64,000 bases of DNA from Vibrio navarrensis (GCF_015767675.1 NZ_CP065217.1:2728001-2792000), one strand, 5' to 3'; shown: positions 1 through 10,541, counted from the stretch's first letter. Program-made: numbers and translations. The notes: generated by a model not told the origin, from the sequence alone.

Positions 1-1094
1 CGCAGATAGTTTTCGTACAGTACGTTGTGGATGAAGCCGGTGTAACCCGTCCAGTTATCTTCTGGTTGCGGATCAGACAGCGCACAGTGCCACACGAAGT
101 TGTCGTTTTCAGCCGCTAGGCCATCGAAATCTTCTACGTAGAACATTTCACGCTTAGAACGCGCACCGTACCAGAAAGACATCTTACGTTTAGACTGCAG
201 ACGTTTTAGCTGGTCAAAAATGTGTGAACGCATTGGTGCCATACCCGCACCACCACCAATGAAGACCATTTCTGCATCGGTATCTTTGGCGAAGAACTCA
301 CCAAACGGACCAGAAATCGTACACTTATCACCCGCTTTTAGCGACCAGATGTAAGAAGACATCTGACCCGGTGGTACGTTTGGATTGTTTGGTGGCGGCG
401 TCGCGATACGTACGTTCAGCATGATGATGCCAAATTCTTCCGGGTAGTTCGCCATAGAGTAAGCACGAATAATTGGCTCATCCACTTTTGAAACGTAACG
501 GAACAGATTGAACTTGTCCCAGTCACCACGGAATTTTTCCGGAACATCGTAGTCAGCGTACTTAACTTCATGCGCAGGCGCTTCGATCTGAATGTAACCA
601 CCCGCACGGAATGGCACAGACTCACCATCAGGGATCTGCAGCTTAAGCTCTTTGATGAATGTCGCTTTGTTATCGTTAGAGATAACCGTACATTCCCACC
701 GCTTAACACCAAAGATCTCTTCTGGCAGTTCAAGATCCAAATCGTTCTTCACAGCAACCTGACAAGCTAGACGCTCACCTTCACGAGCTTCACCTTTGGT
801 AATGTGATCAAGCTCAGTAGGTAGAATGTCACCACCGCCAGATTTGATTTTTACGCGGCACTGACCACATGAGCCACCACCACCACAAGCAGACGAAACG
901 AAGACACCGGCACCAGCCAGTGCAGTCAGCAGTTTACCGCCTGGTTGCGTTACGATCGCTTTTGCAGGATCGCCATTGATAGAGATTGTAATGTCACCTG
1001 TTGGTACTAGCTTGGATTTGGCGAACAGAATCACCAAAACCAACGCCAGTATAATCAGGGTAAACATCACTACACCAAAAATAATAGTATACAT
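1..1094 (-). CDS. nqrF: Na+-translocating NADH:quinone reductase subunit F (partial, C-terminus outside window)
   Basis: NADH-oxidising subunit of the Na+-NQR sodium pump at the inner membrane; it passes electrons from NADH through FAD and a 2Fe-2S centre. Translation starts at 1094 with an N-terminal membrane helix (residues 2-25). A plant-type ferredoxin domain follows, with cysteines at 70, 76, 79 and 111, the 2Fe-2S ligand pattern known for NqrF. An FAD/NADH-binding reductase module follows, with RAYSM and a glycine-rich [11 protein letters not shown] nucleotide-binding loop. About 364 residues are visible of the roughly 407 usual for the family; the frame is still open at base 1. It is the last visible gene of the nqrA-F operon. 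Identification is secure. Confidence 0.97.
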   Translation of the reverse strand, partial: MYTIIFGVVMFTLIILALVLVILFAKSKLVPTGDITISINGDPAKAIVTQPGGKLLTALAGAGVFVSSACGGGGSCGQCRVKIKSGGGDILPTELDHITKGEAREGERLACQVAVKNDLDLELPEEIFGVKRWECTVISNDNKATFIKELKLQIPDGESVPFRAGGYIQIEAPAHEVKYADYDVPEKFRGDWDKFNLFRYVSKVDEPIIRAYSMANYPEEFGIIMLNVRIATPPPNNPNVPPGQMSSYIWSLKAGDKCTISGPFGEFFAKDTDAEMVFIGGGAGMAPMRSHIFDQLKRLQSKRKMSFWYGARSKREMFYVEDFDGLAAENDNFVWHCALSDPQPEDNWTGYTGFIHNVLYENYL

Positions 1095-1128
1095 TCACTA
1101 TTTCCTTTATTGCTGCGGTTTACCCGAC

Positions 1129-1725
1129 TTACAGTTGAACACCAGAGAATGACATGAAGCCCAACGCCATCAAGCCAGCTGTGATAAAGGTAATACCCAA
1201 ACCACGCAGACCTGGAGGAACGTCTGAATACTTCATCTTCTCACGGATACCTGCAAGAGCGACGATAGCCAGCATCCAGCCCACACCAGAACCGAAACCG
1301 TATACCACAGATTCAGCAAAGCTGTAGTCGCGCTGCACCATGAAAGACACACCACCGAAGATGGCACAGTTTACTGTGATCAATGGTAGGAAGATGCCCA
1401 GTGCGTTATACAGAGGCGGGAAGAAGCGATCGAGGATCATTTCCAGAATCTGTACTAATGCCGCAATAACACCGATAAAGGTAATAAAGTTCAGGAAGCT
1501 TAAATCTACCCCTTCAGCCAGTGCATCTGGTTTTAGCACTAGGTTGTACACCAGATTATTGACTGGTACAGAGATAGTCAGTACTACGATAACCGCAATA
1601 CCTAAGCCGAAAGAGGTCTTCACTTTCTTCGATACCGCCAAGAAGGTACACATACCTAAGAAGAAAGAGAGTGCCATGTTCTCGATGAAAATCGATTTAA
1701 CCAGCAAACTAATATAATGTTCCAT
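1129..1725 (-). CDS. nqrE: Na+-NQR subunit E
   Basis: Integral membrane subunit of the sodium-pumping NADH:quinone reductase. The 198-residue protein is almost entirely hydrophobic, with about six transmembrane helices and the family signature [20 protein letters not shown] at the start. NqrE and NqrD are homologous, with opposite membrane topology, and together bind an intramembrane iron centre; this is family knowledge, not visible here. It lies 7 bases downstream of nqrD and 34 bases before nqrF, consistent with one operon transcript. Length matches the family. Confidence 0.97.
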   Translation of the reverse strand: MEHYISLLVKSIFIENMALSFFLGMCTFLAVSKKVKTSFGLGIAVIVVLTISVPVNNLVYNLVLKPDALAEGVDLSFLNFITFIGVIAALVQILEMILDRFFPPLYNALGIFLPLITVNCAIFGGVSFMVQRDYSFAESVVYGFGSGVGWMLAIVALAGIREKMKYSDVPPGLRGLGITFITAGLMALGFMSFSGVQL

Positions 1726-1732
1726 GACGACC

Positions 1733-2365
1733 TTACTCCTTCGCTTCTACTTGTTCAGGCTTGAACGTGCGAATCGCCCAAATCATGAAACCGATCAGGA
1801 AAAACGCTGAAGGTGCCAGCAACATTAGGCCGTTTGGTTGATACCAACCGCCATTGCTGATCAGTGGCATCACTTCAATTCCGAATAGTTTGCCTGAGCC
1901 CAAAAGCTCACGGAAGAAACCAACGGTAATCAAAACGAAGCCATAACCTAGACCGTTGCCAATACCGTCGATAAACGATGGAATTGGTGCCGACTTCATC
2001 GCAAACGCCTCCGCACGGCCCATTACGATACAGTTGGTAATAATGAGACCAACGAATACCGACAGCTGTTTAGAGATGTCGTACAGGTACGCTTTCAGGA
2101 TTTGGTCAACCACGATTACTAGAGATGCGATGATCGCCATCTGCACGATGATACGCACGCTGTTAGGAATGTGGTTACGAATAAGTGAAACGAAAAAGTT
2201 AGAAAATGCAGTAACAAACATTACCGCTATAGTCATAACAAACGCCGTTTCCAGTTTGGTGGTTACTGCCAGTGCAGAACAAACACCGAGAACTTGTAGC
2301 GCGATTGGGTTGTTGTCCAATACTGGCGCTAGCACGCTCTTTTTCAGCTCTTTTGCGCTAGACAT
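1733..2365 (-). CDS. nqrD: Na+-NQR subunit D
   Basis: Membrane subunit of Na+-NQR, 210 residues with about six hydrophobic segments, paralogous to NqrE (compare [13 protein letters not shown] here with its counterpart in NqrE). Its ATG at 2365 overlaps the nqrC stop codon by one base (TAATG on the coding strand), a translational-coupling arrangement. The family signature [19 protein letters not shown] near residue 20 supports the call. It sits in the conserved order A-B-C-D-E-F. No anomalies seen. Confidence 0.97.
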   Translation of the reverse strand: MSSAKELKKSVLAPVLDNNPIALQVLGVCSALAVTTKLETAFVMTIAVMFVTAFSNFFVSLIRNHIPNSVRIIVQMAIIASLVIVVDQILKAYLYDISKQLSVFVGLIITNCIVMGRAEAFAMKSAPIPSFIDGIGNGLGYGFVLITVGFFRELLGSGKLFGIEVMPLISNGGWYQPNGLMLLAPSAFFLIGFMIWAIRTFKPEQVEAKE

Positions 2366-3132
2366 TAGTTCAGACCTCCGTCACGAACTTTAGCTAGGAA
2401 CGGACCAAAGCCCATGTCACCTAACCAGAAGTCGAATGTGTGTTGAACGCCGTTACTGGTCAATGTTGCGCCTGATAGAGCGTCAACACCGTGCTCAGAA
2501 CCTGCAGGTGCGCCACCTTTGACGATTTTGATCGCTGGCTGGTGGTTTTCATCAAACAGTTTCTTACCAACCCATTGCGCACGCCAAGATGGGTTTTCTA
2601 CTTCGCCGCCCAATCCCGGAGTCTCACCCTGTTGGTAGTAAGTGATACCAGATACGGTATTGCCGTCAGTTTCTACTGCAACAAACGCGTACATCATGGA
2701 CCACAGACCGTTACCGTGAACCGGAATGATCACCTTAGACACTTGAGCGCCATCTTTAACCAGATAAACCACACCCGTGTTTGCACGACGAAGGATTTTT
2801 GCGTCATCTTGATCGGCTGATAGCTTGATCGATTCCGCAGGATCTTTTGCTGCTTTACGTTGGTCAAATGTGGTTGCGTCACCTTCAACAAAGTCGCCAG
2901 ATTTAAAATCAACCAGACGTGGTTCGATGTATTTGGCAAACAATTCGGGTACAGAACCTTTTTCTGTAATGCCAGCTACTTCGACAATCTTACTTTGTTT
3001 ATCTAGGAGTGCGTTTGCTTTTTGCTTGCTACGCAAGCCAACCGCCGCTGCCGATACGATGATTGAGCACACTAGGCTCAACGCGATAACAACAAACAGC
3101 GTCTTTTTAATGCTATCGTTATTACTTGCCAT
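2365..3132 (-). CDS. nqrC: Na+-NQR subunit C, FMN-carrying
   Basis: Periplasmic-facing flavoprotein subunit of the sodium pump, 255 residues. One N-terminal helix (about residues 11-32) anchors a soluble FMN-binding domain. The SGAT motif at 220-223 ([10 protein letters not shown]) places Thr223 as the residue that takes a phosphoester-linked FMN, as known for the family (the ApbE flavin transferase performs this elsewhere). The start overlaps the end of nqrB by 11 bases, so translation is probably coupled. Length and motif leave little doubt. Confidence 0.97.
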   Translation of the reverse strand: MASNNDSIKKTLFVVIALSLVCSIIVSAAAVGLRSKQKANALLDKQSKIVEVAGITEKGSVPELFAKYIEPRLVDFKSGDFVEGDATTFDQRKAAKDPAESIKLSADQDDAKILRRANTGVVYLVKDGAQVSKVIIPVHGNGLWSMMYAFVAVETDGNTVSGITYYQQGETPGLGGEVENPSWRAQWVGKKLFDENHQPAIKIVKGGAPAGSEHGVDALSGATLTSNGVQHTFDFWLGDMGFGPFLAKVRDGGLN

Positions 3133-4366
3133 AGCGTGCTAGTCTCCGCTTGATGTTTTTCTCCACAACGATGTGGTCGAACAGAGGGGCAAATAGGTTA
3201 GCGAACAGAATCGCTAGCATCATGCCTTCTGGATATGCAGGGTTGACCACACGAATCAGCACACACATGATGCCAATCAGAATACCGTAGGCCCATTTCG
3301 CATTGTTAGTAAACGAAGCTGATACCGGATCGGTCGCCATGAAGAACATACCGAATGCAAAGCCACCTAAAACGAGGTGCCAATGCCAAGGCATGTTGAA
3401 CATCGCATTGCTGTCTGAACCAATCACGTTGAACAGGGTAGACAGAGCGATCATACCGATCATCACACCTGCGATGATGCGCCATGAAGCAATACCCATG
3501 TACACGATAAACGCAGCGCCGATAGCTAGAGCAAGAGTCGATACTTCGCCGATTGAACCCGGAATGTTACCGATGAAGGCATCCATCCAAGTGATCGCCT
3601 GACCTGTTGCGGCATTAACTAGCGCACCGTTACCGCCTTGCGCCCATTGGCTCAGAGCAGTAGCACCAGAGAAACCATCCGCCGCAGTCCAAACTAGGTC
3701 ACCCGAGATTTGCGCTGGGTAGGCGAAGAATAGGAATGCACGGCCCGCGAGAGCTGGGTTCAGGAAGTTACGACCAGTACCACCGAAGACTTCTTTCGCG
3801 ACAACCACACCGAAGGTAATACCCAGCGCAGCTTGCCATAGCGGAAGTGTTGGCGGAACAATCAGTGCGAACAAGATAGAAGTCACAAAGAAACCTTCGT
3901 TAACTTCGTGCTTACGCACCATACAGAACAGCACTTCCCAGAAACCACCGACTATGAATACCGTCGCGTAGATAGGCAGGAAGTAAGTCGCACCCAGCAG
4001 CATTTTGCTGCCCCAACCTGCATCAGCGGCCAGTGTGCCACCGAGCATTTCTGTCAACCAGTAGTGCCAGTTGCCAGCAACAATTGCTGCCAGCTGATCA
4101 CCAGCATACATATGATTGAGCGCGGCAATTGCTTGACCACCCGCGTTGTACATCCCCCAAAACATCGCTGGGAACACGGCTAGCCAAACCATGATCATGA
4201 TACGTTTTAGGTCAACGCTATCACGAACGTGTGAGCTTTTTTTCGTCACCAGACCCGGTGTGTAGAAAACTGTTGCGACAGCTTCATACAGGGCAAACCA
4301 TTTTTCATGTTTACCACCCGGCTCAAAGTGATGCTCGATATCTTCAAGAAACTTTTTGAGGCCCAT
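3122..4366 (-). CDS. nqrB: Na+-NQR subunit B, FMN-carrying membrane subunit
   Basis: Core membrane subunit of Na+-NQR, related to RnfD, and the suggested Na+ and quinone site in the family. The 414-residue protein has about ten transmembrane segments. [10 protein letters not shown] puts Thr236 at the position that carries covalent FMN in characterised NqrB, and the [19 protein letters not shown] segment (about 195-213) is typical. It follows nqrA by only 5 bases. Residue numbering agrees with the well-studied Vibrio protein, so both the start at 4366 and the identity are well supported. Confidence 0.97.
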   Translation of the reverse strand: MGLKKFLEDIEHHFEPGGKHEKWFALYEAVATVFYTPGLVTKKSSHVRDSVDLKRIMIMVWLAVFPAMFWGMYNAGGQAIAALNHMYAGDQLAAIVAGNWHYWLTEMLGGTLAADAGWGSKMLLGATYFLPIYATVFIVGGFWEVLFCMVRKHEVNEGFFVTSILFALIVPPTLPLWQAALGITFGVVVAKEVFGGTGRNFLNPALAGRAFLFFAYPAQISGDLVWTAADGFSGATALSQWAQGGNGALVNAATGQAITWMDAFIGNIPGSIGEVSTLALAIGAAFIVYMGIASWRIIAGVMIGMIALSTLFNVIGSDSNAMFNMPWHWHLVLGGFAFGMFFMATDPVSASFTNNAKWAYGILIGIMCVLIRVVNPAYPEGMMLAILFANLFAPLFDHIVVEKNIKRRLARYGK

Positions 4367-4371
4367 GAAAA

Positions 4372-5712
4372 TTACCCTTCCTTCTCAATCTTGTCGAGGC
4401 ATTCACGCAGTAGCTGACCGTACTCGTATTTGCCTGGACACACAAAGGTACACAGCGCGAGATCTTCTTCGTCCAGCTCCAAAGCACCTAGGCTTTGCGC
4501 ACTGTCAGAATCACCAGCACAAAGATCACGAAGCAACAACGTTGGCTCCATGTCGAGCGGCAGTACTTTTTCGTAGTTGCCAATCGGTACCATTGAACGA
4601 TCACTACCGTTAGTCGAGGTTGTCATATTGAACAACTGACCTTTGAACAAGTGACCAAGGAATGAACGGGTAACAGAGAACTTGTTCTTGCCAGGCATTG
4701 CCCAACCAAGGAACTCTTTGTCACGACCTTCACGCAGAACAGAAACCTGCAGGTGGTAACGACCCAGATAAGCGTGAGGACCCGTTGCATGCACACCAGA
4801 AAGTACCGAGCCAGAGATGACACGCACTTCACCGGGCATGATCTCGTTATCGGTCACTTCATCTAGGCTTGCACCGATAACGGTACGAACCAAGCGAGGA
4901 TTGTTGACAACCGGACCAGCCAGAGAAATTACGCGCTCAGCATACAGTTCACCAGTCAGGAACAATTTACCGAAAGCGATAACGTCCTGATAGTTAATGC
5001 TCCAAGCCACGTTTTGTGCATTTACAGGGTAAAGGAAATGCATGTGGGTGCCAGCTAGGCCAGCTGGATGCGGGCCATCAAATACATGCTCTTCGACATT
5101 AGACTGCGCGCTGCGTGGCAGGCTAGAGCCAGATTTACACACGTAAACCTTGCCTTCAGTCAAAGCGGAAAGCACATCCAATCCAGCAACGAAAGCTTCA
5201 GCTTGTCCATTGATAATCAACTCAGGTTTCGCTGCCAAAGGATTGGTATCCATTGCCGTCACGAAGATCGCCTTAGTTGAAGACTCGATTGCCGGAACCT
5301 TACTGAACGGACGAGTACGCAGAGCAGTCCAAAGCCCAGACTCAACCAGTTGAGTTCTGATCGCTGCGCGATCAAGACCTGCCAGTTGGCTAGCTTCAAA
5401 CTTATCAAAAGTAACCTGCTCGTCACCTGCCACTTCAACCACAACCGATTGAAGGACACGTTTCGCGCCACGATTGACTTCGATAACTTTACCGCTCACT
5501 GGAGAAGTAAATTTCACGCCAGGGTTCTTTTTGTCTTCAAAAAGAATTTGGGCTTTCTTCACTTCATCACCTACGCGTACATGCATCGTAGGACGCATGC
5601 CAACGTACTCTTCGCCAAGCAAGGCGACTTTTTTGATGGCTTTGCCATCATTAATCACCTGGGTAGGAGCTCCTGCTATAGGAAGGTCCAAACCCTTTTT
5701 TATTGTAATCAT
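4372..5712 (-). CDS. nqrA: Na+-NQR subunit A
   Basis: Peripheral cytoplasmic subunit of the sodium pump and first gene of the operon, 446 residues. The chosen start gives [14 protein letters not shown], the usual NqrA N-terminus. An in-frame upstream ATG at 5811 would add 33 residues ([10 protein letters not shown]...) that lie over a set of hairpins and have no family counterpart, so it was not used. NqrA is related to RnfC but lacks its iron-sulfur ligands. The C-terminal stretch around [12 protein letters not shown] is conserved. The promoter should lie in 5713-6100. Confidence 0.97.
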   Translation of the reverse strand: MITIKKGLDLPIAGAPTQVINDGKAIKKVALLGEEYVGMRPTMHVRVGDEVKKAQILFEDKKNPGVKFTSPVSGKVIEVNRGAKRVLQSVVVEVAGDEQVTFDKFEASQLAGLDRAAIRTQLVESGLWTALRTRPFSKVPAIESSTKAIFVTAMDTNPLAAKPELIINGQAEAFVAGLDVLSALTEGKVYVCKSGSSLPRSAQSNVEEHVFDGPHPAGLAGTHMHFLYPVNAQNVAWSINYQDVIAFGKLFLTGELYAERVISLAGPVVNNPRLVRTVIGASLDEVTDNEIMPGEVRVISGSVLSGVHATGPHAYLGRYHLQVSVLREGRDKEFLGWAMPGKNKFSVTRSFLGHLFKGQLFNMTTSTNGSDRSMVPIGNYEKVLPLDMEPTLLLRDLCAGDSDSAQSLGALELDEEDLALCTFVCPGKYEYGQLLRECLDKIEKEG

Positions 5713-6127
5713 ACGCACTTGCACTACTTTTATCGGGAAAAAGATTCTTTTGATTGCGTAACTTTTAGACACGACATTTGTGTCCGGTTCTGGCGTCGTT
5801 TTAAACGCCAAAATCGCAACATCCTTTTAAAAATCTCTTCACATGAAATTGGAGAGATTTATCAGGTGCGATATTTTAGCATCTTTTGCGAACTTGATGC
5901 CATGACCAATAAACGCATTAGCCGTTTTATTTCGAATGAATTGAGAGATATAGACTAACTATTGTTCATAACTTTGACACGTCGCACAAATGGCAACCGG
6001 ATTACAAACTTCTAGCATAGGCAGAAACTATCGATCTCGACCTATCATTTGTTACACTCATTTGTTGAAACGCTGTTAATACATTTTTTAATCAGTATCG
6101 CTAAGAAAGCGAACCATTGATGGACAT
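5713..6127. promoter_or_regulatory. nqr upstream region with three consecutive hairpins
   Basis: No credible gene lies between nqrA and the bolA terminator. Nearest nqrA, 5768-5872 holds three dyads in a row: GACAC/GTGTC (5768-5772 with 5780-5784), TGGCGT/ACGCCA (5791-5796 with 5805-5810), and a larger one pairing AAATCTCT (5831-5838) with AGAGATTT (5853-5860) inside an outer AATCGC/GCGAT pairing (5812-5817 with 5868-5872). The rest is AT-rich and probably holds the nqr promoter, which I could not place with confidence. That these hairpins form in the nqr leader RNA is inference. Confidence 0.4.
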
Positions 6128-6153
6128 AAAAAAAGATGGTTTACACCATCTTT
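6128..6153 (-). terminator. Rho-independent terminator of bolA
   Basis: On the minus strand an 8-bp perfect stem, AAAGATGG with CCATCTTT (arms 6132-6139 and 6146-6153), has a 6-nt loop and runs into a tract of seven U. It lies 44 bases past the bolA stop codon. Confidence 0.85.
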
Positions 6154-6196
6154 CCCTCAATCATCAAACAAACCAGCCTTGGTACAAAGACCGATT

Positions 6197-6508
6197 TTAA
6201 ACACGGCTGCCGCCCATACACATTGGGCTGTCTGGCGCGCCGCCGCGTTCTAATCGCCACTCTTTCTCAGTGTAGGTGTGAATCGCCAACGCATGGATGT
6301 GATTATTCAGCTCATCGGCTAATGCTTGATTCACTTGACGATGACGGGCAAGCAGTCTCTGCCCTTCAAATTTGTTAGTCACCACAATGACTTTGAAGTG
6401 ACTTTCTGAGCCTGGTGGTACGTTGTGCATGTAACTTTCGTTCACGACGCTCAGATAATCTGGCTCAAACGTATTGTGCAGCTTCGTTTCTATGACTTCT
6501 TGGATCAT
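6197..6508 (-). CDS. bolA: BolA-family protein
   Basis: Small cytoplasmic BolA protein, 103 residues, class-II KH-like fold. Family members bind monothiol glutaredoxins with a 2Fe-2S cluster and/or act as morphology and stress regulators. Visible signatures are [20 protein letters not shown] and the conserved stretch [16 protein letters not shown] (about 49-64), then [13 protein letters not shown]. It is followed by its own strong terminator and is divergent from rlmG, with about 200 bases between the two starts. Length is normal for BolA, as opposed to the shorter IbaG. Confidence 0.95.
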   Translation of the reverse strand: MIQEVIETKLHNTFEPDYLSVVNESYMHNVPPGSESHFKVIVVTNKFEGQRLLARHRQVNQALADELNNHIHALAIHTYTEKEWRLERGGAPDSPMCMGGSRV

Positions 6509-6713
6509 ATTTCATCCCCTTTGCTCACGAACCCTACAAGTATATACCCTATTTTACCGACATTGGTCTGATGAATAGAATAAGACTGAACATTCTATCA
6601 ACATCAACCGCTACAGAAGAAGATCCGTTGTGTTTTTTTGTAGACTCTGCCTATCTTGTTTGCCAGCCATCTGCGAGAATATTGTTAGAACTCAATATGA
6701 CACGCACCATTTT

Positions 6714-7844
6714 ATGAAAACCGATCTTTCTCTTCACGACAGAAACCTCACTCTCTTCAGATATCCAAAATTAACCAATGAAACACTGCAAGCGTGGGAC
6801 GCCGGAGATGAGTATCTGATCAATCATGTCGAAGCGCTCGACTTAAATCCGGGGCAGAACATTCTGGTGTTGAACGACCATTTTGGAGCGCTTTCCTGCT
6901 GGCTCTCGGCCAAGCATAAAGTGACTTTGATGAGCGATTCCTATATTTCTCATCAAGGTACACGGAACAATTTGCTAGAGAATCAATGTCATAATGTCAC
7001 CATCCTGACATCGATGGACGCCATACCCAATGACACCCATGTCGTTGTGATGCAATTGCCAAAAAGCAATCGCCATCTGGTATGGCAACTAAGCCAACTT
7101 CGCCAAGCCCTCCCGAGTAATGTGCCAGTGATTGCAGTCAACAAGGCCAGAGACATTCACACTTCCACGCTGAATCTGTTTGAGAAATATCTCGGTACGA
7201 CTACGACATCACTGGCGTGGAAAAAACATCGCCTTGTCTTTTGTCACGCCAACAGTTTGCAGCCAGACACACCAGCTGCGCTCGTCAGTTGGGATGTGCC
7301 AGAGCATCAAATGACGCTGCAAAATCTGCCAAATGTCTATTCGGGTGAAAGCTTAGACTTAGGCGCTCGCTTTATGTTAGAGCATATTCCAAGCGATGAA
7401 AAACTCACACACATCATTGATTTAGGCTGCGGTAACGGGGTGTTGTCGGTCAAAGCCGCGCGGCTCAACCCACAGGCAAAAATCACCTTGGTGGATGAAA
7501 GTTTTATGGCGTTGGCCAGTGCAAAACTCAACATTGAACACAATGCGGAGCACACGGCCGAAGTGGAATTTATTGCCAACAACTGCTTGGAAGGATTTTC
7601 GCCGCAAAGCGCTGCTCTGATCTTGTGTAACCCGCCATTTCATCAGCAACAAACCGTCACTGACCATATTGCTTGGCAGATGTTTTGTGATGCAAAACGG
7701 GTGCTGGTAAAAGAGGGGAAACTTTTGGTGATCGGCAATCGCCATTTAGGGTACGATGCCAAACTAAGACGCCTTTACGGTGAGAAGAATGTAAAGCTCG
7801 TCGCTTCAAATAGTAAGTTTGTGATTTTACAGGCAACTAAATAA
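6714..7844 (+). CDS. rlmG: 23S rRNA (guanine-N2) methyltransferase RlmG
   Basis: SAM-dependent methyltransferase that in E. coli makes m2G1835 in 23S rRNA. The 376-residue form starting at 6714 (MKTDLSLHDRNL) matches family length; an in-frame upstream start at 6630 would add 28 residues with no similarity. The protein has the duplicated two-domain architecture shared with RsmC. The C-terminal domain carries the SAM motif DLGCGNGVLSV near residue 237 and the N2-guanine methylation signature NPPFHQQ at about 306. KARDIHTSTLNLFEKYLG in the middle is specific to RlmG rather than RsmC. Monocistronic or leading into yajG. Confidence 0.92.
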   Translation: MKTDLSLHDRNLTLFRYPKLTNETLQAWDAGDEYLINHVEALDLNPGQNILVLNDHFGALSCWLSAKHKVTLMSDSYISHQGTRNNLLENQCHNVTILTSMDAIPNDTHVVVMQLPKSNRHLVWQLSQLRQALPSNVPVIAVNKARDIHTSTLNLFEKYLGTTTTSLAWKKHRLVFCHANSLQPDTPAALVSWDVPEHQMTLQNLPNVYSGESLDLGARFMLEHIPSDEKLTHIIDLGCGNGVLSVKAARLNPQAKITLVDESFMALASAKLNIEHNAEHTAEVEFIANNCLEGFSPQSAALILCNPPFHQQQTVTDHIAWQMFCDAKRVLVKEGKLLVIGNRHLGYDAKLRRLYGEKNVKLVASNSKFVILQATK

Positions 7845-7921
7845 GCTGCTAGTTTTAATCCGCTCCATTCTTGATTTTAATGTTAGGTTATAAGCCATCG
7901 TTGCTAACAAAGGAATACACC

Positions 7922-8491
7922 ATGAGAAAACTGGTTATCGCTGCTTCTATCGCCCTGCTTGCGGCCTGTTCGACTCCTCAGCAGGAACAACTCAATCTGA
8001 ACCCGCAAGCGACCTTAAGCACCAATCCACTTGTACAAGGCAAAACTTACAGTCTAACAAGTAAAGATCTGCGCGCCGCACAATACGTTGCCCTGCTCGA
8101 TAGTGGGCGCTCCAATATTCTGCCACTGCATGCCAAACAGAATATGCGCATTCTACTGGAAAGCCTGCTCGAGCAGCAATTCTCCTCACAAGGCTATAAA
8201 GTGGATCTCAACAGCAGTAACTTGATCAACTTAGAGATACGTGAAGCTCTGGTCAATGTGCGCCACAGCGTGATGCAAAATGAGATTGACGCCAAAGTGG
8301 TGTTGGTGGTTACCGCAGAGACACCGCGTGGTAAGTTGGAAAAAACCTACAACGGCACCGCGCAGCGCACTGGCTCTTTGAGCGCTTCGGACGAAGAGAT
8401 CGAAATGGTGCTCAATGACGTGCTCAATTTGGTCATGGCTGAAATTGCCAATGATCAAGAACTGCAATCATACATGAAGGAACGTTTCTAA
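7922..8491 (+). CDS. yajG: YajG-family lipoprotein
   Basis: Predicted outer-membrane lipoprotein, 189 residues, of unknown biochemical role. The start at 7922 follows a good ribosome-binding site (AAAGGA) and gives a lipoprotein signal peptide, MRKLVIAASIALLAACS, with lipobox LAAC. The mature part has the YajG layout: an early NPQATLSTNPLVQGKTYSL strand region, then a central RILLESLLEQQFSSQGY segment. It ends in TAATG overlapping the start of the cyclophilin gene, so the two are translationally coupled. In enterobacteria yajG sits directly beside ampG; here a cyclophilin gene is between them. Confidence 0.85.
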   Translation: MRKLVIAASIALLAACSTPQQEQLNLNPQATLSTNPLVQGKTYSLTSKDLRAAQYVALLDSGRSNILPLHAKQNMRILLESLLEQQFSSQGYKVDLNSSNLINLEIREALVNVRHSVMQNEIDAKVVLVVTAETPRGKLEKTYNGTAQRTGSLSASDEEIEMVLNDVLNLVMAEIANDQELQSYMKERF

Positions 8492-9048
8492 TGCTTAAAC
8501 CGACCATGAAAGCCATAATCACGACGATGGCTTTGCTCAGCTCTCTAGCATACGCAGGCCCTAAAGTGGCGTTTGAAACGACGCTCGGCACGATCACCAT
8601 TGAGTTGGATGAAGAAAAAGCACCAAACACCGTCGCCAATTTTCTTAAGTATGTGAATGATGGCAGCTACGTCGGTTCACAGTTCCACCGCGTTATTCCT
8701 GGTTTTATGGCACAAGGTGGTGGTTTTGATGAAAAGATGAATCGCTTGCCGACCTACGATGCAATTAAAAACGAAGCCAATAACGGCTTAAAAAACGACA
8801 CAGCGACCATTGCCATGGCACGCACTCAAGACCCACATTCAGCCACACGGCAGTTTTTCATTAATCTCAATGACAATGATTTTCTCAACTACGATGTGCA
8901 GCCTCCGGGTTATGCGGTGTTTGGCAAGGTGACCGACGGCTTTAGCGTGGTGCAAGAGATGGCCACTAATCCAACCAAGAGCCAAGGTCGGATGAGCGAC
9001 ATTCCGGTCGTGCCGATTGTCATCACCAAAGCCACTTTACTTCCATAA
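8491..9048 (+). CDS. ppiA: Periplasmic cyclophilin-type peptidyl-prolyl isomerase
   Basis: Cyclophilin-type prolyl isomerase, 185 residues. It has an N-terminal signal peptide (hydrophobic segment about residues 7-20, ending AYAGP), so it should act in the periplasm on exported proteins. Conserved active-site stretches are FHRVIPGFMAQGGG (about 65-78), NEANNGLKNDTATIAMART and SATRQFFINL. It resembles PpiA more than cytoplasmic PpiB because of the leader. The start codon overlaps the yajG stop; the alternative ATG at 8506 lacks a ribosome-binding site. Confidence 0.9.
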   Translation: MLKPTMKAIITTMALLSSLAYAGPKVAFETTLGTITIELDEEKAPNTVANFLKYVNDGSYVGSQFHRVIPGFMAQGGGFDEKMNRLPTYDAIKNEANNGLKNDTATIAMARTQDPHSATRQFFINLNDNDFLNYDVQPPGYAVFGKVTDGFSVVQEMATNPTKSQGRMSDIPVVPIVITKATLLP

Positions 9049-9053
9049 TGACC

Positions 9054-9084
9054 CGCCCCTTGATAAAAAGGGGCGCGTTCTATT
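9054..9084 (+). terminator. Terminator after ppiA
   Basis: The perfect stem CGCCCCTT (9054-9061) and AAGGGGCG (9068-9075) has a 6-nt loop and is followed by CGTTCTATTTTT. It lies 6 bases past the ppiA stop and 25 before ampG, so it may only attenuate read-through into ampG. Confidence 0.6.
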
Positions 9085-9099
9085 TTTCCGGGATAGGTT

Positions 9100-10491
9100 A
9101 TGTCTTCTTCCCCTGCCATTTCTTGGCGCGAGACCTTACAAAGCTACCTAGATAGACGTTTGCTGTGGGTATTTATGCTCGGATGTTCGAGCGGCTTTCC
9201 TTGGGTTCTGATTGGATCAAACATGTCTGGCTGGTTGAAAGATGCTGGGCTCACTCGAGCTGCAATCGGCTATTTCGGCAGTGTGTTTGCCGTCTATGCG
9301 ATCAACTTTCTCTGGGCGCCGCTGGTGGACCGGGTCAAAATTCCGCTGTTGCACGCACGTTTGGGCCAAAGACGCAGCTGGATTTTCCTTTGTCAGATTT
9401 TTGTTTTGCTGGCAACTTTGCTGATTGCTGGGGTCAATCCGGCCGACAATCTCGCTTTAACGTCCGCATTAGCGCTGGCGATTGCCATCGCCTCCGCCAC
9501 GCAAGATGTCGCGATTGACGCCTTTCGTATCGATACCTTTCCCAAGTCCAACACCTCTAAGTTGCCACAAGCGTCTGCCATGGCGGTGATCGGTTGGTGG
9601 ACGGGGTATTCACTGCCGGGCTACTTGGCTTTTGTGAACGCAGACACCATAGGCTGGAACGGCGTTTACTACGGCATGGCGGCCATTGTCGCTTTACTCA
9701 TGCTGTTTACCTTGCTCGTGGGTGAACCTGTTACCCACCGCGACGAACTGCAAGCCGCCGCGCAAAAGCGCCATGGTGATGTCGTCGGCTCGAAATGGGT
9801 CGCTTGGCTGAGTGTGACGGTACTGGAACCCTTTATCGACTTTTTTAAACGCAACGGTACGCGCGTCGCCATCACACTGCTTTTGTTCGTTTTCCTGTTC
9901 AAAATTGGCGAAGCTTTTCTTGGCCGCATGTCGATCACCTTTTACAAGGAAATTGGTTTTAGCAATGAACAAATCGGCTACTACTCCAAACTGCTCGGTT
10001 GGGGAATCACCATGTTTTTCACCTTAATTGGCAGTATGGTGAATGTTCGCTTTGGCATCGTCAAAGGGCTGATGATAGGCGGCACGGCGATGGCCGCAAG
10101 TAATTTGATGTTTGCTTGGATTGCGCAAGTCGGACCAAATGAGCCGCTATTTTTAGCCACTCTCGTGGTCGATAACTTTACATCTGCCTTTTCAACCGTC
10201 GCCTTTGTCTCTTTCCTCACCGTGGTCACTGGCCAAGCTTTTTCCGCTTCTCAGTACGCGCTATTGGCATCACTGGGTAACTTTGGCCGCACGACGCTGG
10301 CATCGTTCAGTGGCGAACTGGTGGATTATCTGGACAATTGGTCGATGTTCTTTATCGCTACGGCCATTATGGTGATCCCGAGTTTGTTAATGCTCTACTC
10401 GCTGCGGCACTACTTTAGCGATGTGTTAAAGAAAGCAGCACAAAACGACCAAGTAGACGCAAAAACGGATAGTGAGTTAAAGGCGCAATAG
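9100..10491 (+). CDS. ampG: Muropeptide permease AmpG
   Basis: Inner-membrane major-facilitator transporter importing GlcNAc-anhydroMurNAc muropeptides for peptidoglycan recycling. In species with inducible AmpC it is needed for beta-lactamase induction. The 463-residue protein starts MSSSPAISWRETLQSYLDRR and contains the AmpG signature LLWVFMLGCSSGFPWVLIGS, then ATQDVAIDAFRIDTF near residue 130. About 12 or more hydrophobic segments are visible. It lies downstream of yajG and ppiA, the usual envelope neighbourhood. Together with MltA, encoded about 8 kb away, it belongs to cell-wall turnover. Confidence 0.95.
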   Translation: MSSSPAISWRETLQSYLDRRLLWVFMLGCSSGFPWVLIGSNMSGWLKDAGLTRAAIGYFGSVFAVYAINFLWAPLVDRVKIPLLHARLGQRRSWIFLCQIFVLLATLLIAGVNPADNLALTSALALAIAIASATQDVAIDAFRIDTFPKSNTSKLPQASAMAVIGWWTGYSLPGYLAFVNADTIGWNGVYYGMAAIVALLMLFTLLVGEPVTHRDELQAAAQKRHGDVVGSKWVAWLSVTVLEPFIDFFKRNGTRVAITLLLFVFLFKIGEAFLGRMSITFYKEIGFSNEQIGYYSKLLGWGITMFFTLIGSMVNVRFGIVKGLMIGGTAMAASNLMFAWIAQVGPNEPLFLATLVVDNFTSAFSTVAFVSFLTVVTGQAFSASQYALLASLGNFGRTTLASFSGELVDYLDNWSMFFIATAIMVIPSLLMLYSLRHYFSDVLKKAAQNDQVDAKTDSELKAQ

Positions 10492-10541
10492 CAAAAAGAG
10501 CAATAACAGAGATAGATATAAACGACAAACAGGATAAGAGA

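Noticed and set aside
5712..5811. 33-residue N-terminal extension of NqrA
   Set aside because: No family counterpart; the sequence instead forms hairpins, and MITIKKG is the known NqrA start.
5350..5958. 202-codon open frame on the plus strand opposite nqrA
   Set aside because: It lies antisense to the conserved nqrA frame, with no ribosome-binding site or recognisable protein.
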